NCBI RefSeq assembly: GCF_900114445.1
Contig: NZ_FOTB01000003.1
Location: 62,001-126,000 of the forward strand
DNA: 64,000 nucleotides
Direction: 5' to 3'
Origin: Salinicoccus halodurans
GTDB lineage: Bacteria; Bacillota; Bacilli; Staphylococcales; Salinicoccaceae
The position numbers and the translations under genes were made by a program. The notes under the pieces were generated by a model. It did not search any database. It was not told where the DNA came from and saw only the letters and a list, made by a program, of their open reading frames with translations. Shown in pieces: positions 25,184 to 36,357 of the stretch. Every line of letters begins with the position of its first letter. The first letter of the stretch is position 1.

Positions 25184-25226
25184 GAATGTTTTTATATACT
25201 GCATATAAAAACGTTCGTATTTTTAT
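25184..25226 (+). terminator. Terminator after dnaB
   Basis: ACGAATGTTTTTATAT pairs with ATATAAAAACGTTCGT across a short loop and is followed by ATTTTTATT. Confidence 0.85.
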
Positions 25227-25254
25227 TGCAATTTTTCTCTCCTATTGGTAGAAT
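25226..25254 (+). promoter_or_regulatory. purA promoter
   Basis: TTGCAA (25226-25231), 17-bp spacer, TAGAAT (25249-25254), 38 bp before purA. No purine box or riboswitch is apparent in the short leader. Confidence 0.65.
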
Positions 25255-25292
25255 GGTTACGGTATTTCAAAGAAGAAATTGGGGGCAATCAA

Positions 25293-26579
25293 ATGTCTGG
25301 AACAGTAGTAGTCGGAACACAATGGGGCGACGAAGGTAAAGGGAAGATCACTGACTTTTTATCTGAGGACGCTGACATCATTGCACGTTTCTCCGGAGGC
25401 AATAACGCAGGGCACACAATCCAGTTCGGCGGTGAGACATACAAACTTCATCTGGTACCGTCGGGTATTTTCTACGATGATAAAATATCTTTGATAGGAA
25501 ACGGTGTCGTCATCGACCCGCTCTCTCTAATCAAGGAACTTGATGGATTGATCGAACGCGGCATTTCGGTGGAGAATCTGAGAATTTCAAACCGTGCACA
25601 AGTCATCCTTCCCTATCATCTGCTGCAGGATGAACTGGAAGAGGAAGCACGCGGTGAAAATAAAATCGGAACAACGAAACGCGGTATCGGACCGAGTTAT
25701 GTAGATAAAGTACAGCGCATCGGCATCCGCATGGCGGACCTCATAGACGACGAAACTTTCAAAAGACGCCTTGAAGAAAATCTCAAGCTGAAGAATCATA
25801 CGTTTGAAGCACTTTACAACCGTGAAGGATTCACATTTGATGAGATCTACGAGCCTTATAAAAAAGCGGCTGAACGTCTGGCACCATACGTTACAGATAC
25901 AGCGAAAGTACTTGATGATGCTTTCCAGGACAACGGCAAAGTGCTGTTCGAAGGCGCTCAGGGTGTCATGCTGGACATCGACCATGGTACTTATCCTTTT
26001 GTCACCTCCAGCAACCCTGTGGCAGGTAACGTTACTGTAGGCTGTGGCGTTGGTCCAACGTCTGTCAAAAATATCGTAGGTGTATGCAAAGCATATACTT
26101 CAAGAGTTGGAGACGGTCCGTTTCCGACTGAATTATTTGATGAGAGCGGAGAACACATACGTGAAGTCGGACGCGAATACGGAACAACGACAGGCCGCGC
26201 GCGACGTGTCGGCTGGTTTGACAGCGTAGTAGTCCGCCATTCAAGACGCGTAAGCGGGATTACAGACCTGTCACTCAATTCCATCGATGTACTGAGCGGT
26301 CTGGATACTGTGAAGATCTGTACCGCCTATGAAATCGACGGCAAGGAGATTACGGAATATCCTGCGACATTGGATGCACTTAAACGCGCCAAGCCGATTT
26401 TCAAAGAGATGCCCGGTTGGAAGGAAGATATCACCGGTGTGAAACACCTTGATGAACTGCCGGAAAATGCGAGGAACTACCTCGGGGAAATCGAAAGATT
26501 ATCCGGTGTTAAAATTTCAATATTCTCTGTAGGTCCGGATCGGAATCAGACGAATCTGCTTAAAGATTTCTGGGCATAA
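25293..26579 (+). CDS. purA: Adenylosuccinate synthetase
   Basis: 428 aa. It condenses IMP and aspartate using GTP, the first committed step to AMP. The P-loop variant [14 protein letters not shown] is at 9-22, followed by [34 protein letters not shown] and the C-terminal VGPDR base-binding motif. ATG 25293 is preceded by TGGGGGCA; the upstream in-frame ATG at 25245 overlaps the promoter and is rejected. Confidence 0.98.
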   Translation: MSGTVVVGTQWGDEGKGKITDFLSEDADIIARFSGGNNAGHTIQFGGETYKLHLVPSGIFYDDKISLIGNGVVIDPLSLIKELDGLIERGISVENLRISNRAQVILPYHLLQDELEEEARGENKIGTTKRGIGPSYVDKVQRIGIRMADLIDDETFKRRLEENLKLKNHTFEALYNREGFTFDEIYEPYKKAAERLAPYVTDTAKVLDDAFQDNGKVLFEGAQGVMLDIDHGTYPFVTSSNPVAGNVTVGCGVGPTSVKNIVGVCKAYTSRVGDGPFPTELFDESGEHIREVGREYGTTTGRARRVGWFDSVVVRHSRRVSGITDLSLNSIDVLSGLDTVKICTAYEIDGKEITEYPATLDALKRAKPIFKEMPGWKEDITGVKHLDELPENARNYLGEIERLSGVKISIFSVGPDRNQTNLLKDFWA

Positions 26580-26587
26580 CATAAAGA

Positions 26588-26627
26588 GCTCCACAGGATA
26601 AACTTTTTTCCTGTGGAGCATTTTTTA
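26588..26627 (+). terminator. Terminator after purA, possibly bidirectional
   Basis: GCTCCACAGG pairs perfectly with CCTGTGGAGC, followed by ATTTTTTAT. It sits between convergent purA and cysC. Confidence 0.88.
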
Positions 26628-26635
26628 TAAATGAT

Positions 26636-27235
26636 TTATATATACAGATTATTCTTCAAATAAGAAATGATGGCACCAACAGCTTCATCCACTGTCTGTT
26701 TTTCTGTATCGATGACAATTTCGGGATGTGCGGGTGCTTCATATGGAGCATTGATTCCTGTAAATTCCTTTATTTCTCCTGCTCGTGCTTTTTTATAGAG
26801 TCCTTTCGGATCACGTGATTCACATTCGTTCAGACTGCATTTTGTGTATACTTCTATGAATTCTTTTTCTTCAAGGATACTTCTTGCATAATTTCGGTCT
26901 TTCCTGTAAGGGGAAATGAAAGCGGTCATCGTCACAATGCCTGCATCAACCATAAGCTTGCCCACCTCACCAATACGCCGGATATTTTCCTTGCGGTCTT
27001 CCGGACTGAAGCCAAGGTTGCTGTTCAGGCCGTGACGGACATTATCGCCATCCAGACGGTAGGAGTGGATGTGCTGTTCGTAAAGTGCCTTCTCGAGAGC
27101 AACGGAGATAGTTGATTTTCCTGAACCGGAAAGTCCTGTGAACCAGATGACGACACTTTTATGGCTGTTTCTGGCCTGTCTTTCTTGCTTTGTCACTTCT
27201 GAATCGTGCCATATAATATTAGTTGATGTGTTCAT
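26636..27235 (-). CDS. cysC: Adenylyl-sulfate kinase (APS kinase)
   Basis: 199 aa. It phosphorylates APS to PAPS with ATP. The P-loop is GLSGSGKST, then [17 protein letters not shown] and the substrate-binding ISPYRKDR and [14 protein letters not shown] motifs. ATG 27235 follows AGGAGTG; a longer frame extending into sat is not supported by a ribosome site. It is the distal gene of the leftward sulfate-assimilation operon, 4 bp after sat. Confidence 0.96.
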   Translation of the reverse strand: MNTSTNIIWHDSEVTKQERQARNSHKSVVIWFTGLSGSGKSTISVALEKALYEQHIHSYRLDGDNVRHGLNSNLGFSPEDRKENIRRIGEVGKLMVDAGIVTMTAFISPYRKDRNYARSILEEKEFIEVYTKCSLNECESRDPKGLYKKARAGEIKEFTGINAPYEAPAHPEIVIDTEKQTVDEAVGAIISYLKNNLYI

Positions 27236-27239
27236 TTTT

Positions 27240-28433
27240 TCACTCCTGACGAGATAAGTTTTTCTGAAGCCCTCTGATGAGTACATCTGCAACTTCCGGT
27301 CTTGAAAACTCTTTTGGAAGCTGTTCCCCATTGCGCAGTTTTTCCCGTACTTTTGTACCGCTTAAATGGACATGGGATGATTTATCATGCGGACAAGTTT
27401 TAGCCGTTCCCATGTTTTCACATGTGATGCAGTAAAATGCATGTTCAAACTTGAATATTTGAATGCCCAGCTCAGCTTCATAGCGGGAAATTAGTTCCTG
27501 TGCTTCATAGGTGCCGTAATAGTCTCCGACTCCTGCATGATCCCGCCCGACTATAAAATGAGTGCAGCCGTAGTTTTTGCGTACAGTAGCATGAAGTATT
27601 GATTCCCTTGGACCGGCATACCGCATCGCTGCAGGATAGATGACAAGTCTGGTCCTGTCTTCCGGATAGTAGTATTTAAGTATGGTCTGATAACTTTCCA
27701 TGCGGACATCAGCAGGAATATCATCTGATTTGGTCTCGCCGACAAGAGGATTTAAAAGCAGACCATCGACTGATTCAAGCGCTGCTTTTTGGATATATTC
27801 ATGGGCACGGTGGACAGGATTTCTCGTTTGGAAACCAACAACTGTTTTCCATCCAAGCTCATAAAACAGTTTCCTTGTTTCTGAAGGATCCAGGTGAAAA
27901 TCTTTAAATTCATCATGAGCAGGACGATTTAAAAGATGAATCGGACCGGCAAGATAAACGCCGCCTTTTTCATATATTCTTGCAACGCCAGGATGATTGG
28001 CATCTGTAGTCCCGTATACTAACTCCGCTTCCCTTGCTTTGTCATAAGTATATTTCTCCGCGAGTTCCAGCACGCCGTATAGTTTTTCATCTTCACCGTA
28101 AAGTGCGACACTGGATCCTATTTCAAAGTCTTCCGCCACGTCTTCAGTCACAGGCAGTGTAATTGGTATACTCCAGATCAGACCGTTCTCAAGCCGCAAG
28201 TTTTCAACTACATTTTTATAGTCAGCTTCACCCATAAACCCGGTCAGCGGACTGAATCCGCCAATCGCAATCAATTCTAAATCAGACAGGCTCCACGGGT
28301 TCAATGTGAGTGCCGGGAATGATTTTGCATCTTCTATAAGATGTGCTTTGAAGCTGCCTTCAGCCTCTCTGTTGATCAGTTCTCCGCCGTGTGGCTGTAT
28401 CGTCTGTTCAAGAATTTCTTTTGTTACTGTCAT
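27240..28433 (-). CDS. sat: Sulfate adenylyltransferase (ATP sulfurylase)
   Basis: 397 aa monofunctional form. It makes APS and pyrophosphate from sulfate and ATP. The nucleotide-binding [14 protein letters not shown] (HxxH) motif, the HPLVG-like [13 protein letters not shown], the AMRYAGPRE and the VGRDHAGVG segments are all present. A pair of close cysteines, [15 protein letters not shown], resembles the metal-binding insertion of bacterial/archaeal enzymes. RBS AAAGGAG precedes ATG 28433. Confidence 0.97.
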   Translation of the reverse strand: MTVTKEILEQTIQPHGGELINREAEGSFKAHLIEDAKSFPALTLNPWSLSDLELIAIGGFSPLTGFMGEADYKNVVENLRLENGLIWSIPITLPVTEDVAEDFEIGSSVALYGEDEKLYGVLELAEKYTYDKAREAELVYGTTDANHPGVARIYEKGGVYLAGPIHLLNRPAHDEFKDFHLDPSETRKLFYELGWKTVVGFQTRNPVHRAHEYIQKAALESVDGLLLNPLVGETKSDDIPADVRMESYQTILKYYYPEDRTRLVIYPAAMRYAGPRESILHATVRKNYGCTHFIVGRDHAGVGDYYGTYEAQELISRYEAELGIQIFKFEHAFYCITCENMGTAKTCPHDKSSHVHLSGTKVREKLRNGEQLPKEFSRPEVADVLIRGLQKNLSRQE

Positions 28434-28452
28434 ACTGACACGCTCCTTTAAT

Positions 28453-29361
28453 TTATTGTATTTGTTTTACTTCGTCGGACTTTCGGCTCTGAAAACTGAA
28501 CGGAAGCTTCCTGTTTTGATACAACGTGTAAACAACTAATGCAATCCAGCTCAGAATAATAGCCAGCCGTGTACTTGTTGAAGCAACCGGATTCTCCACG
28601 AAAACACTGAGCAGAATGCTGCTGTTTGTAAAAATGATCAATCCGCCGACACACACTGCCAACATATGAACCGGCATCACTTTGACAAGCCATGCTGCAA
28701 AGGGTGCAGCAACAACGCCGCCTAAACCGAGGACGATAACCAATGTCCAGCTGATTTGGCTCCAGCCCAGGAATATAATGAATCCGAGGGATGCGGAAAG
28801 AGTTACAAAAAACTCACCCGTTGATACAGTGCCGATGACGTATCTCGGTTCAAGCTTATTGCGGGATAGCATGAGTGGTGTATTTACCGGTCCCCATCCG
28901 CCTCCGCCGATTGCGTCGAGAAATCCTGCAGCGGCCCCTTGCGGAATCAGGGACAGGCTGGAAATCTTTTTTGTTCCGCCCTGCGGTTTATGCTGCTTCT
29001 TAAATATGAACTGATACAGTATATAAAATCCCATGGAGAGCAGAAATACTGCAATAAATGGTTTTATAAGCCCGCTTTGTATATTGCTCAGAAGTGCTGC
29101 TCCTATGAATGCGGTAATGGAACCCGGCACAGCCAGCCCGAGCACTAATGTTTTATCGATGTTTTTGAATTTCCAATGGGATATGCCGGAAGCGGCTGTG
29201 GTTGCAATTTGCGAAAAATGAATAGTCGCTGATGCAATAGCCGGTGCGATACCGAATGTCAGTAGCAGAGAGGAGGATGTTGCACCGAACCCCATCCCAA
29301 GCGACCCGTCTATTAATTGGGCAAAAAAACCAACGAGTGCGAATATAATCAGTTTTTGCAT
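28453..29361 (-). CDS. TSUP (TauE/SafE) family permease, putative sulfate/sulfite transporter
   Basis: 302 aa with eight to nine hydrophobic helices and the family-typical [19 protein letters not shown] start and [14 protein letters not shown] repeat motif. The TSUP family moves sulfur anions or organic sulfur compounds. In the middle of the sulfate-reduction operon, and with no other sulfate permease visible here, sulfate uptake is the likely job (inference; B. subtilis uses the unrelated CysP here). RBS GGGAGGG precedes ATG 29361. Confidence 0.87.
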   Translation of the reverse strand: MQKLIIFALVGFFAQLIDGSLGMGFGATSSSLLLTFGIAPAIASATIHFSQIATTAASGISHWKFKNIDKTLVLGLAVPGSITAFIGAALLSNIQSGLIKPFIAVFLLSMGFYILYQFIFKKQHKPQGGTKKISSLSLIPQGAAAGFLDAIGGGGWGPVNTPLMLSRNKLEPRYVIGTVSTGEFFVTLSASLGFIIFLGWSQISWTLVIVLGLGGVVAAPFAAWLVKVMPVHMLAVCVGGLIIFTNSSILLSVFVENPVASTSTRLAIILSWIALVVYTLYQNRKLPFSFQSRKSDEVKQIQ

Positions 29362-29388
29362 GCTTGCTCCCTCCCATCATATTCAGGC

Positions 29389-30000
29389 TTATGATTTAAG
29401 CCAGTCTAGTACTTCCTGCTGTCTGCCGGCATTCAAATATTCATCGGATAGTAAATCTTTTAGTAACCGTTTTTTTTCATCACCCGTGACTGCGCTGTGT
29501 TTAATCAGTTTTCTGCACTCATATAAAAAGTCGACGTATGCTTTATAATTATTATCATATTTGTGGTCTAATTCTTTTAACATTGAAGAGACGAGGCCGG
29601 GACTGGCGCCCCCCGAGGAAACGCTGATGGTCATTCTGCCACGGTGCAGTGTGCCGGGGAAAATGACATCCCCCGCTTCTGCCTCTTCTGCCATATTGAG
29701 CAGTGCATGTGCCGGTGCGTTCCGTTTTACGGACCAGTTGACTGCCGTGTCGTCCGTTGCTGCGATAATGAGAGAGGCCTCCTGTGCATCTTTCGTGTCG
29801 TATATCCTTCTATCCCAGGAGATTTTCCCCTGTTCATAGAGGGAGTAAAGGCTATCAGTCACTTCGGGACTGATGATATGAATGTCTGCCCCGTATCCGG
29901 TCAGCGTATTCACTCTGCGCTCAGCGACTTTACCGCCGCCGACCACAGTGATAGTTTTGCCGGAGATATCGATCATTAATGGAATATAAGCCATCTTCAT
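29389..30000 (-). CDS. sirC: Precorrin-2 dehydrogenase (siroheme synthase N-domain)
   Basis: 203 aa. An NAD-binding Rossmann start ITVVGGGKVAERRVNTL and the SSGGASPGL motif identify the CysG/Met8p N-domain family. It oxidises precorrin-2 to sirohydrochlorin. With CobA and SirB it makes siroheme for CysI. Two starts (ATG 30000 and 29994) are possible. The gene ends 27 bp before the TSUP gene. Confidence 0.92.
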   Translation of the reverse strand: MKMAYIPLMIDISGKTITVVGGGKVAERRVNTLTGYGADIHIISPEVTDSLYSLYEQGKISWDRRIYDTKDAQEASLIIAATDDTAVNWSVKRNAPAHALLNMAEEAEAGDVIFPGTLHRGRMTISVSSGGASPGLVSSMLKELDHKYDNNYKAYVDFLYECRKLIKHSAVTGDEKKRLLKDLLSDEYLNAGRQQEVLDWLKS

Positions 30001-30013
30001 TCATCCTCTGCTC

Positions 30014-30754
30014 TTAAAGAGTCAATGGTTCGAATGTTTCATACACCCGTTCTTTTAATGCCTGCTTCATCGCAGGATGATCGCCAAGATGATGGCAGAG
30101 CACGATTTTGGCATCACTCTGACGGCTTTTTACCGCACTTTCTATATGTCGTTCCAGGACACCTGTGAACCACAGATATGGAACGATAAATATTTGTGAA
30201 TGACCCGAATCAACAGCCAATCCAAGCGCTTCTTCAAACGAGGGACTGCATGCTGCGAGATAGCAGACATCCACATCCTGGAACCCGGTCGATTTATAAA
30301 GTGACTGTGCAATGGTTGTAATATCGATCTGGGTCTGTGGATAGTAGCTCCCTCTGCCGACGACCAATACTTTGGCATCTCTTTTGGGGCGTATATTCGT
30401 CTCTTCGATTCTCTCTTTTAAAATATTGGTTAACCGTGACTGCACTCCGAGCGGTTTCCCGTATAAAAACTTTATATTGGGGTATTTTGCCTTGATCCGC
30501 TCCATTTCTTCCGGGATATCATTGAAGTAGTGACCGGCGCTCAATAGGAGAACGGGTATGACTGAAATCTCTGTGGCACCTTTTTCAACCAGAGCGTCTA
30601 CACCCTGTTCCAAATCGGGTTCAGCCAATTCCAAAAAACATGTTTCCTGAAGTGCCGCATCCACCTGGCTTTTGACAGATTCTATAAATGATACAGCTTC
30701 CTGTCTCGCTTCCTTGATTCTGCTGCCGTGGCTGACATATAAAATACCTCTCAT
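30014..30754 (-). CDS. sirB: Sirohydrochlorin ferrochelatase (CbiX/SirB family)
   Basis: 246 aa double-domain chelatase. The active-site His is in YVSHGSR at the N-terminus, and a second His is in LLLSAGHYFNDIP. The second half repeats the fold (VLVVGRGSY). It inserts Fe2+ into sirohydrochlorin. ATG 30754 follows GGGGGAG; upstream in-frame codons overlap cobA and lack such a site. Confidence 0.9.
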   Translation of the reverse strand: MRGILYVSHGSRIKEARQEAVSFIESVKSQVDAALQETCFLELAEPDLEQGVDALVEKGATEISVIPVLLLSAGHYFNDIPEEMERIKAKYPNIKFLYGKPLGVQSRLTNILKERIEETNIRPKRDAKVLVVGRGSYYPQTQIDITTIAQSLYKSTGFQDVDVCYLAACSPSFEEALGLAVDSGHSQIFIVPYLWFTGVLERHIESAVKSRQSDAKIVLCHHLGDHPAMKQALKERVYETFEPLTL

Positions 30755-30767
30755 GAAACTCCCCCCA

Positions 30768-31541
30768 TCACTGATAGATTGCTTCAGGAATATTTCCCTG
30801 GAATGCCGTTTCCTCATACCAGTTTATTTTATCTCTGAGACGAACCACTTCTCCAATGACAATCATTGCAGGATTCCTAATCTCCTTTGATAATTCAACA
30901 ATGTTTCCAAGCGTGCCTGTAACTGTTTTTTGTGTATTTGAAGTACCGCAGTGAATCAAAGCGACGGGCGTATCAATATTCCGTCCGTGTCTGATCAGCA
31001 GTCCGCATATTTCAGGAAGTTTTTTCACGCCCATGTATATGCATAATGTCTCAGGGCCCAGCGCCAGATGCTTCCAATACTCTTCGACATCCACGCTCTT
31101 TTTAACGACGCCTGAAACAAAAGCGACAGAAGAACTGTAGTCCCGGTGTGTAACAGGAATGCCTGCATAGGCCGGTGCAGCCGCTCCGGATGTAATCCCG
31201 GGCACAACTTCAAACTGAACATCATGTGCGGACAATGCTTCAGCTTCTTCTCCCCCTCTGCCAAAGATGAAGGGATCTCCGCCTTTCAGTCTTGTTATAG
31301 TGCTGCCATCTTTCGCCAGGTTCACAAGGAGGGCGTTGATTTCTTCCTGCGGCAGCGAATGACGGTTTGGACTTTTACCGCAATATATAAACCGTGCATA
31401 TTTCGGTGCATGATCGAGCAGTGCTTTGTTGACCAGCCGGTCGTACAAAATGATATCCGACTGTTCTATTGCTTTCAGCCCTTTAACCGTGATCAAATCC
31501 GGATCACCGGGTCCGGCTCCGACCAAATATACTTTTCCCAT
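30768..31541 (-). CDS. cobA: Uroporphyrinogen-III C-methyltransferase
   Basis: 257 aa SUMT. The SAM-binding start VYLVGAGPGDPDLIT, YDRLV, the RLKGGDPFIFGRGGEE block and VPGITSGAAAPAYAGIP are all diagnostic. It methylates uroporphyrinogen III at C2 and C7 to precorrin-2, the branch point from heme to siroheme. RBS GAGGTGA precedes ATG 31541. Confidence 0.96.
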   Translation of the reverse strand: MGKVYLVGAGPGDPDLITVKGLKAIEQSDIILYDRLVNKALLDHAPKYARFIYCGKSPNRHSLPQEEINALLVNLAKDGSTITRLKGGDPFIFGRGGEEAEALSAHDVQFEVVPGITSGAAAPAYAGIPVTHRDYSSSVAFVSGVVKKSVDVEEYWKHLALGPETLCIYMGVKKLPEICGLLIRHGRNIDTPVALIHCGTSNTQKTVTGTLGNIVELSKEIRNPAMIVIGEVVRLRDKINWYEETAFQGNIPEAIYQ

Positions 31542-31564
31542 ACTCTCACCTCGTTTAATTTATG

Positions 31565-33283
31565 TTAGCTGTGAAAATCCTGACCGGAGTGGACTTCTTC
31601 TATAATGCCTGCACGGATGACAAAGTCGCCGAAATGTTCTCCTTCATATCTTTCCTTACCGTACTTGATAATAATCGGACGCAGACTTTCCAGGATTTCT
31701 TTCTCCCCGATGTTCTCCTTATATAATTTATTAAGGCGGTTACCTGTAAAGCCTCCGCCGAGATACATATTGTATTTATCAGGTGCTTTACCGATGAATG
31801 CAATTTCTGCCAGTGCAGGTCTTGAGCATCCATTCGGACAGCCGGACATACGGATTGTGATTTCTTCTTCGTTAAGGCCGGCCTCATCCAGTATCTCTTC
31901 AATTTTGTTGATCAGTGAAGGCAGATAGCGTTCTGACTCGGCCATTGCAAGCCCGCATGTCGGAAAGGCTACACAGGCCATTGAATTTCTTCTGAGTCCA
32001 GAGTAGTTTTCACCATCAGTGACGCCGTATTTGTCTATGATTGCCTGAATCTGTTTTTTCTTCTGATCGGTAACATTCGCTATGACCAGATTTTGGTTCG
32101 GTGTCAGTCTGAAGTCTCCGGTATGGATGTCGGCAATTTCCCTTAAAGCCGTTTTTAACTGATAGTCTTCAGTGTCTTTCACACGGCCGTTTTGGATAAA
32201 CAACGTAAAGTGCCATCTGCCCTTACCTTTCGTCCATCCGTAACGGTCACCATTATGGTCAAAATGAAAATCTTTCGTGCCATGTAGTTCCCAGCCGAGA
32301 CGGTTATTCAATTCCTCCCGGATCCAGTCCACCCCTTTGGCATCCACTGTATATTTGAACCGTGCTTGCTTACGATCAGTACGATTGCCGTAATCTCGTT
32401 GTATCGTAACGATTTTTTCGGCAACTTCCTTTACTTTGTCTTTAGGGCAATAGCCGATCACCCGTCCCACCTGCGGATATGTGTCAGTATTGCCGTGGGT
32501 CATTCCCATACCGCCGCCGATCGATATATTAAAGCCAGTTAATTCACCGTTTTCAATAATGGCGATAAAGCCCAAATCCTGTGAATAAACATCGATGTCG
32601 TTTGATGGCGGCACAGCAATCCCGATTTTAAACTTACGCGGAAGGTAAGTTTTTCCATATATAGGTTCCACTTCCTCCGAATCGTCCCGGGTATCGAGAA
32701 TCTTTTCTTCATCCAGCCATATTTCATGGTACGCACCGGTTCTTGGTGACAGGTAATCACTGATTCCACCGGCCAGATCATTCACTTCCTGATGGATCTC
32801 TGACTGATAAGGGTTCGGATTGCACATGACATTCCGATTTACATCCCCGCAGGCTGCAAGTGAATCCATCAGCGCGCTGTTTATATTCTGCATGGAACTC
32901 TTTAAATTCCTTTTTAATATGCCGTGGAATTGAAATGCCTGTCTCGTAGTCAGTTTGAGTGTGCCGTTGGCATATTCATCGGCGATATCATCCATCGCCA
33001 GCCACTGCTCCGGTGTCGCGGTGCCGCCCGGCACCCGCACTCTGATCATAAAGCTGTATGCAGGTTCAAGTTTTTGCCTGCGGCGTTCGTCGCGCAGATC
33101 TCTGTCATCCTGCTGGTAACTGCCGTGGAATTTCAGCAGTTTTGTATCTTCCGCTGAGATTGCGCCGGTGATGCCATCTTCCAGGCCTTCAGCGATTGTA
33201 CCGCGGAGGTAGTTGCTGTCTGTTTTAATGCGTTCCATTTCATCCAATTTCTCTGATAGCAGGGTATTGTTGTGTTCAGTCAT
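31565..33283 (-). CDS. cysI: Sulfite reductase [NADPH] hemoprotein beta-component
   Basis: 572 aa. The siroheme/[4Fe-4S] enzyme reduces sulfite to sulfide with six electrons. The cluster-ligating cysteines are in [11 protein letters not shown] and [10 protein letters not shown] (about 430-480); the N-terminal half has [13 protein letters not shown] and [10 protein letters not shown]. Both CNP and CxxxxxC/CxxxC elements are intact. It follows cysJ by 14 bp; RBS AAAGGAAGG precedes ATG 33283. Confidence 0.98.
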   Translation of the reverse strand: MTEHNNTLLSEKLDEMERIKTDSNYLRGTIAEGLEDGITGAISAEDTKLLKFHGSYQQDDRDLRDERRRQKLEPAYSFMIRVRVPGGTATPEQWLAMDDIADEYANGTLKLTTRQAFQFHGILKRNLKSSMQNINSALMDSLAACGDVNRNVMCNPNPYQSEIHQEVNDLAGGISDYLSPRTGAYHEIWLDEEKILDTRDDSEEVEPIYGKTYLPRKFKIGIAVPPSNDIDVYSQDLGFIAIIENGELTGFNISIGGGMGMTHGNTDTYPQVGRVIGYCPKDKVKEVAEKIVTIQRDYGNRTDRKQARFKYTVDAKGVDWIREELNNRLGWELHGTKDFHFDHNGDRYGWTKGKGRWHFTLFIQNGRVKDTEDYQLKTALREIADIHTGDFRLTPNQNLVIANVTDQKKKQIQAIIDKYGVTDGENYSGLRRNSMACVAFPTCGLAMAESERYLPSLINKIEEILDEAGLNEEEITIRMSGCPNGCSRPALAEIAFIGKAPDKYNMYLGGGFTGNRLNKLYKENIGEKEILESLRPIIIKYGKERYEGEHFGDFVIRAGIIEEVHSGQDFHS

Positions 33284-33297
33284 GTTATCCTTCCTTT

Positions 33298-35127
33298 CTA
33301 GTAAACATCACGCTGGTATCTCTTATCTTTCTTCAACTGTAACAAGTAGGACTCGGCATCTTCCTCACTCAGTCCCCCTTCTTTTTCAAGCACTGTGCGG
33401 ATTGCGTAATGTACATCTTTGGCCATGCTTTTTTCATCGCCGCATACGTAAAGCGCCGCCCCCTCATTTAACCACTGGTAAAATTCTTTACTGTTTTGTT
33501 CAATGCGGTGCTGTACATAAATCTTTTCGTCGGTATCGCGTGAAAATGCGAGATCCAGCCGGCTTAATACCCCGTCTTTAAGCCAGCTTTGCCATTCGGT
33601 CTGATACAGGAAGTCTGTAGTGAAATGCTGTTCTCCGAAAAACAGCCATGTTTTCCCCTCAAGTTCCAGTTCTTCCCGTTCCTCCATATAAGCTCTGAAC
33701 GGGGCAACACCTGTACCCGGACCGATCATGATGACTGGGGTCTCTTCATTGAAAGGAAATTTAAAGTTAGGATTTTTCTTCACATACACCGGTACAGTGT
33801 CCCCCGGTTCGATGCGTTCGGCAAACTGTACGGAACATACACCGGACCGATCGCGGTCGTGTGCGTTATAGCGCACTGCACCCACTGTCAGATGGACCTC
33901 ATCAGGATTGGCTTTATAACTGCTGGCAATGGAATATTCCCTTGCAGGCAGTTTTCTGAGTATCTGAAGAAGTGTTTCGGGGTGAAGATCAGCTGCAGGG
34001 AAGTCGCCGATGAGATCTATCAGGTCACGCCCTTCTATGTAGCTCTGGATCCATCCCTCTTCGTTTACCACCTCTTTTAACGCAGTGTTCCCGAATATTT
34101 CAGCCGCTTTTATAAGCAGTGGTTTTGTGAGCTTTGTAATTTCAAAGCGCGAAGTCAGTGCTTCTGCGAGCGGCAGTGTTTCGCCGTCCGCATTGATTTC
34201 GACGTCTGTTTCGGGATTCCAGCCGAACGTTTCCAACAGCTGATCGACGATGCGTGCATCGTTTTCAGGAAATACGCCCAGGCAGTCGCCAGGTTCGAAT
34301 GACTCGCCGAAGTCTTCAAGGGAGAGTTCGATATGTCTGACTTCCTTGTTGGAACCGCGGCCGTTGAGATTGATGTTCTCGAGTACTTCCGCTCTATAAG
34401 GATTGGTTCTGCTATATTTCTGTGTATTGGATGATTGTGCCGATTCAGTATCGGCTGCCGATGTTGAAACGCTGGCTGCAGAATCGGCTAAAGAACTTAA
34501 TATGCCTTCCATCCATTTTTCAGCGGGTTCATCAAAATCCAGATCACAGTCCACTCTTGGAGATAACCTTTCTCCGCCGAGTGCTTCAAGCCGTTCATCG
34601 AAGTCTTTGCCTGTCTGGCAGAAAAATTCATATGACTGGTCTCCGAGCGCAAGCACTGAATAGCGCAAGTCGCTCAGCTTGGGGGCTTTCCGGCCGTGGA
34701 TGAACTCATGGAAAGTAGCGGCATTATCCGGCGGCTCGCCTTCACCGTGTGTTGCTGAAATGATAAAAAGATCCTGTACTTTCTTTAAATCCTTCGGTTT
34801 GAAGTTTTCCATGGAGGACAGTTTTACAGTGAATTCATTCTCTTTGAGTCTGCCTTCCAGTGTTTCAGCGATGCTTTGCGCGTTACCTGTTTCAGAACCG
34901 TATAATATGGTTATTTCCCGGGTTTTGGATGGAATCTCCGTATTCAGCAGGTATTCTGCTACTTCTCGTGACGGTGCGTCAATACCGATCTTGGCTTCAG
35001 ACTGCTGGTTTGCAGTGAGATAACCACTGAACCAGATTTTTTGTTCCGGTGTCAGAGTGGGCAGTATTTGATTGATCTTTTCGGTCTGTTCTTCATTAAA
35101 TGGACTGTTTGTTACGGTTAGCTGCAA
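33298..35127 (-). CDS. cysJ: Sulfite reductase [NADPH] flavoprotein alpha-component
   Basis: 609 aa. The flavodoxin domain has FMN loop [15 protein letters not shown] and [11 protein letters not shown]. The FAD domain has [10 protein letters not shown] and GVCS, and the NADPH domain has [16 protein letters not shown] and the C-terminal [10 protein letters not shown] and KRYQRDVY. It passes NADPH electrons to CysI. The start is TTG 35127 after GAGGTGAT. A Ser/Ala-rich linker (about 215-240) separates the flavodoxin and FAD domains. Confidence 0.98.
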   Translation of the reverse strand: MQLTVTNSPFNEEQTEKINQILPTLTPEQKIWFSGYLTANQQSEAKIGIDAPSREVAEYLLNTEIPSKTREITILYGSETGNAQSIAETLEGRLKENEFTVKLSSMENFKPKDLKKVQDLFIISATHGEGEPPDNAATFHEFIHGRKAPKLSDLRYSVLALGDQSYEFFCQTGKDFDERLEALGGERLSPRVDCDLDFDEPAEKWMEGILSSLADSAASVSTSAADTESAQSSNTQKYSRTNPYRAEVLENINLNGRGSNKEVRHIELSLEDFGESFEPGDCLGVFPENDARIVDQLLETFGWNPETDVEINADGETLPLAEALTSRFEITKLTKPLLIKAAEIFGNTALKEVVNEEGWIQSYIEGRDLIDLIGDFPAADLHPETLLQILRKLPAREYSIASSYKANPDEVHLTVGAVRYNAHDRDRSGVCSVQFAERIEPGDTVPVYVKKNPNFKFPFNEETPVIMIGPGTGVAPFRAYMEEREELELEGKTWLFFGEQHFTTDFLYQTEWQSWLKDGVLSRLDLAFSRDTDEKIYVQHRIEQNSKEFYQWLNEGAALYVCGDEKSMAKDVHYAIRTVLEKEGGLSEEDAESYLLQLKKDKRYQRDVY

Positions 35128-35254
35128 GGGATATCACCTCATCCTATCTTTCTCTATTATTGGCGTGACACAGATTATATACATGTTATTCCTACTTTGT
35201 AACTAGGTTTTACCTGCAAAAAAAATATGCTCTTAATATGTGGCAGAACGCTGC

Positions 35255-35989
35255 TTATTTAGAATTGCTACCCAGAGTATGCAGCCCGCATTCGGTTTTA
35301 TCGGAGCCGGCCCATCTTCCTTCACGTGAGTCTCCCCCCGATTTTACCTGCGAAGTGCATGGTATGCATCCAATACTCGGATATTGGAAATCGTGAAGCT
35401 CATTGTATGGCAGTTCATATTTCCCGATATAATCCCAGACATCATCCCATGTCCAATGAATCAACGGGCATACTTTGATGGACTTGAACCGTTCATCCTT
35501 ATTGACGAAATCGGTATTCTGCCGGCTTGGGGACTGTTCTCTCCTCAGGCCGGAAATCCATGCCGACGCACCGTATAAAACATCTTCAAGCGGTTTTATT
35601 TTACGGATATAGCAGCATTGGCCGGGGTCGCTTTTCCACAGGGCGGCGCCATGTTCATCTGCCTGTTCTTCAAGCGTAAGATCCGGTTTTTTCAATTTAA
35701 TGCGGAGTCCGGGGTATTTCTCCTTCACTCTGTCGATCAAGTCATAAGTTTCCTGGAAATGAAGGTCCGTATCCAAAAACACGATTTGTGCATCTGTTTT
35801 CACTTTGGATATCAAGTCGATGAGTATCATGCTTTCAGCTCCGAAGCTGCAGGAATAAATGATGGAGTCTCCAAAGTTTCCATAAGCCCATTCCAAAATC
35901 CGGAGCGCCCCTTTTGTTTCGTCTGCAGGCGTCAGTTGCTGAAACGGATCAGTCGTGAAATTCTCATAAGATAATTCTGCATTTGCCAT
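35255..35989 (-). CDS. cysH: Phosphoadenylyl-/adenylyl-sulfate reductase
   Basis: 244 aa. The PP-loop-like start YSCSFGAESM is followed by CCYIRKIKPL and then CIPCTSQV, the CC...CxxC set that ligates a [4Fe-4S] cluster in APS-reducing enzymes, and by the catalytic C-terminal ECGLH. The cluster motif suggests use of APS, PAPS or both, although cysC makes PAPS available here. First gene of the leftward nine-gene operon; AAGGAGG precedes ATG 35989. Confidence 0.95.
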   Translation of the reverse strand: MANAELSYENFTTDPFQQLTPADETKGALRILEWAYGNFGDSIIYSCSFGAESMILIDLISKVKTDAQIVFLDTDLHFQETYDLIDRVKEKYPGLRIKLKKPDLTLEEQADEHGAALWKSDPGQCCYIRKIKPLEDVLYGASAWISGLRREQSPSRQNTDFVNKDERFKSIKVCPLIHWTWDDVWDYIGKYELPYNELHDFQYPSIGCIPCTSQVKSGGDSREGRWAGSDKTECGLHTLGSNSK

Positions 35990-36095
35990 ATCTTCATCAT
36001 TCCTCCTTTTTTACGTTAGAGTTTTTTGTTCATAAATCTATTGAAAATTTCATTGGTAATATTTTCTCCCCCTTATAAAAACCGTCTATTTAACT

Positions 36096-36112
36096 TATAG
36101 AGAGGCTCTATA
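36096..36112. promoter_or_regulatory. Perfect dyad in the cysH leader, candidate operator
   Basis: TATAGAG-AGG-CTCTATA lies inside the roughly 155-nt untranslated leader, about 40 bp after the predicted transcription start. It has no T-run on the cys strand, so it is more likely a protein site than a terminator. Which regulator (CymR, a CysL-type LysR protein or another) cannot be told. Confidence 0.45.
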
Positions 36113-36150
36113 TAGTTAGAATTTTTTGAAAATATTAAATTATGATGACT

Positions 36151-36179
36151 AGCATATCTGATAGATAATTCCATGTCAA
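36151..36179 (-). promoter_or_regulatory. Promoter of the cysHJI-cobA-sirBC-TSUP-sat-cysC operon
   Basis: On the minus strand, TTGACA (36179-36174), a 17-bp spacer and TATGCT (36156-36151). No S-box or T-box is visible in the leader between it and cysH. The whole stretch 36000-36357 holds only this promoter, the dyad, and A/T-rich sequence before the tRNAs, where TAGAGTTTTTT-like motifs recur at about 36016, 36116 and 36188. Confidence 0.6.
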
Positions 36180-36357
36180 TCATAAACTAGAGTTTTTTAG
36201 TATGATTTACATTTTCTTAACATTATCTGCTTTATACCGGCTATTTTTAATAAAAAACCAGTTATTGAATTATTTATGTATAAAAATAAAAATTCAGTTG
36301 AAATTGAAATTTGTATCATGGTATAATAACTCTTGTGCCAAAGATAATAATCAATAT

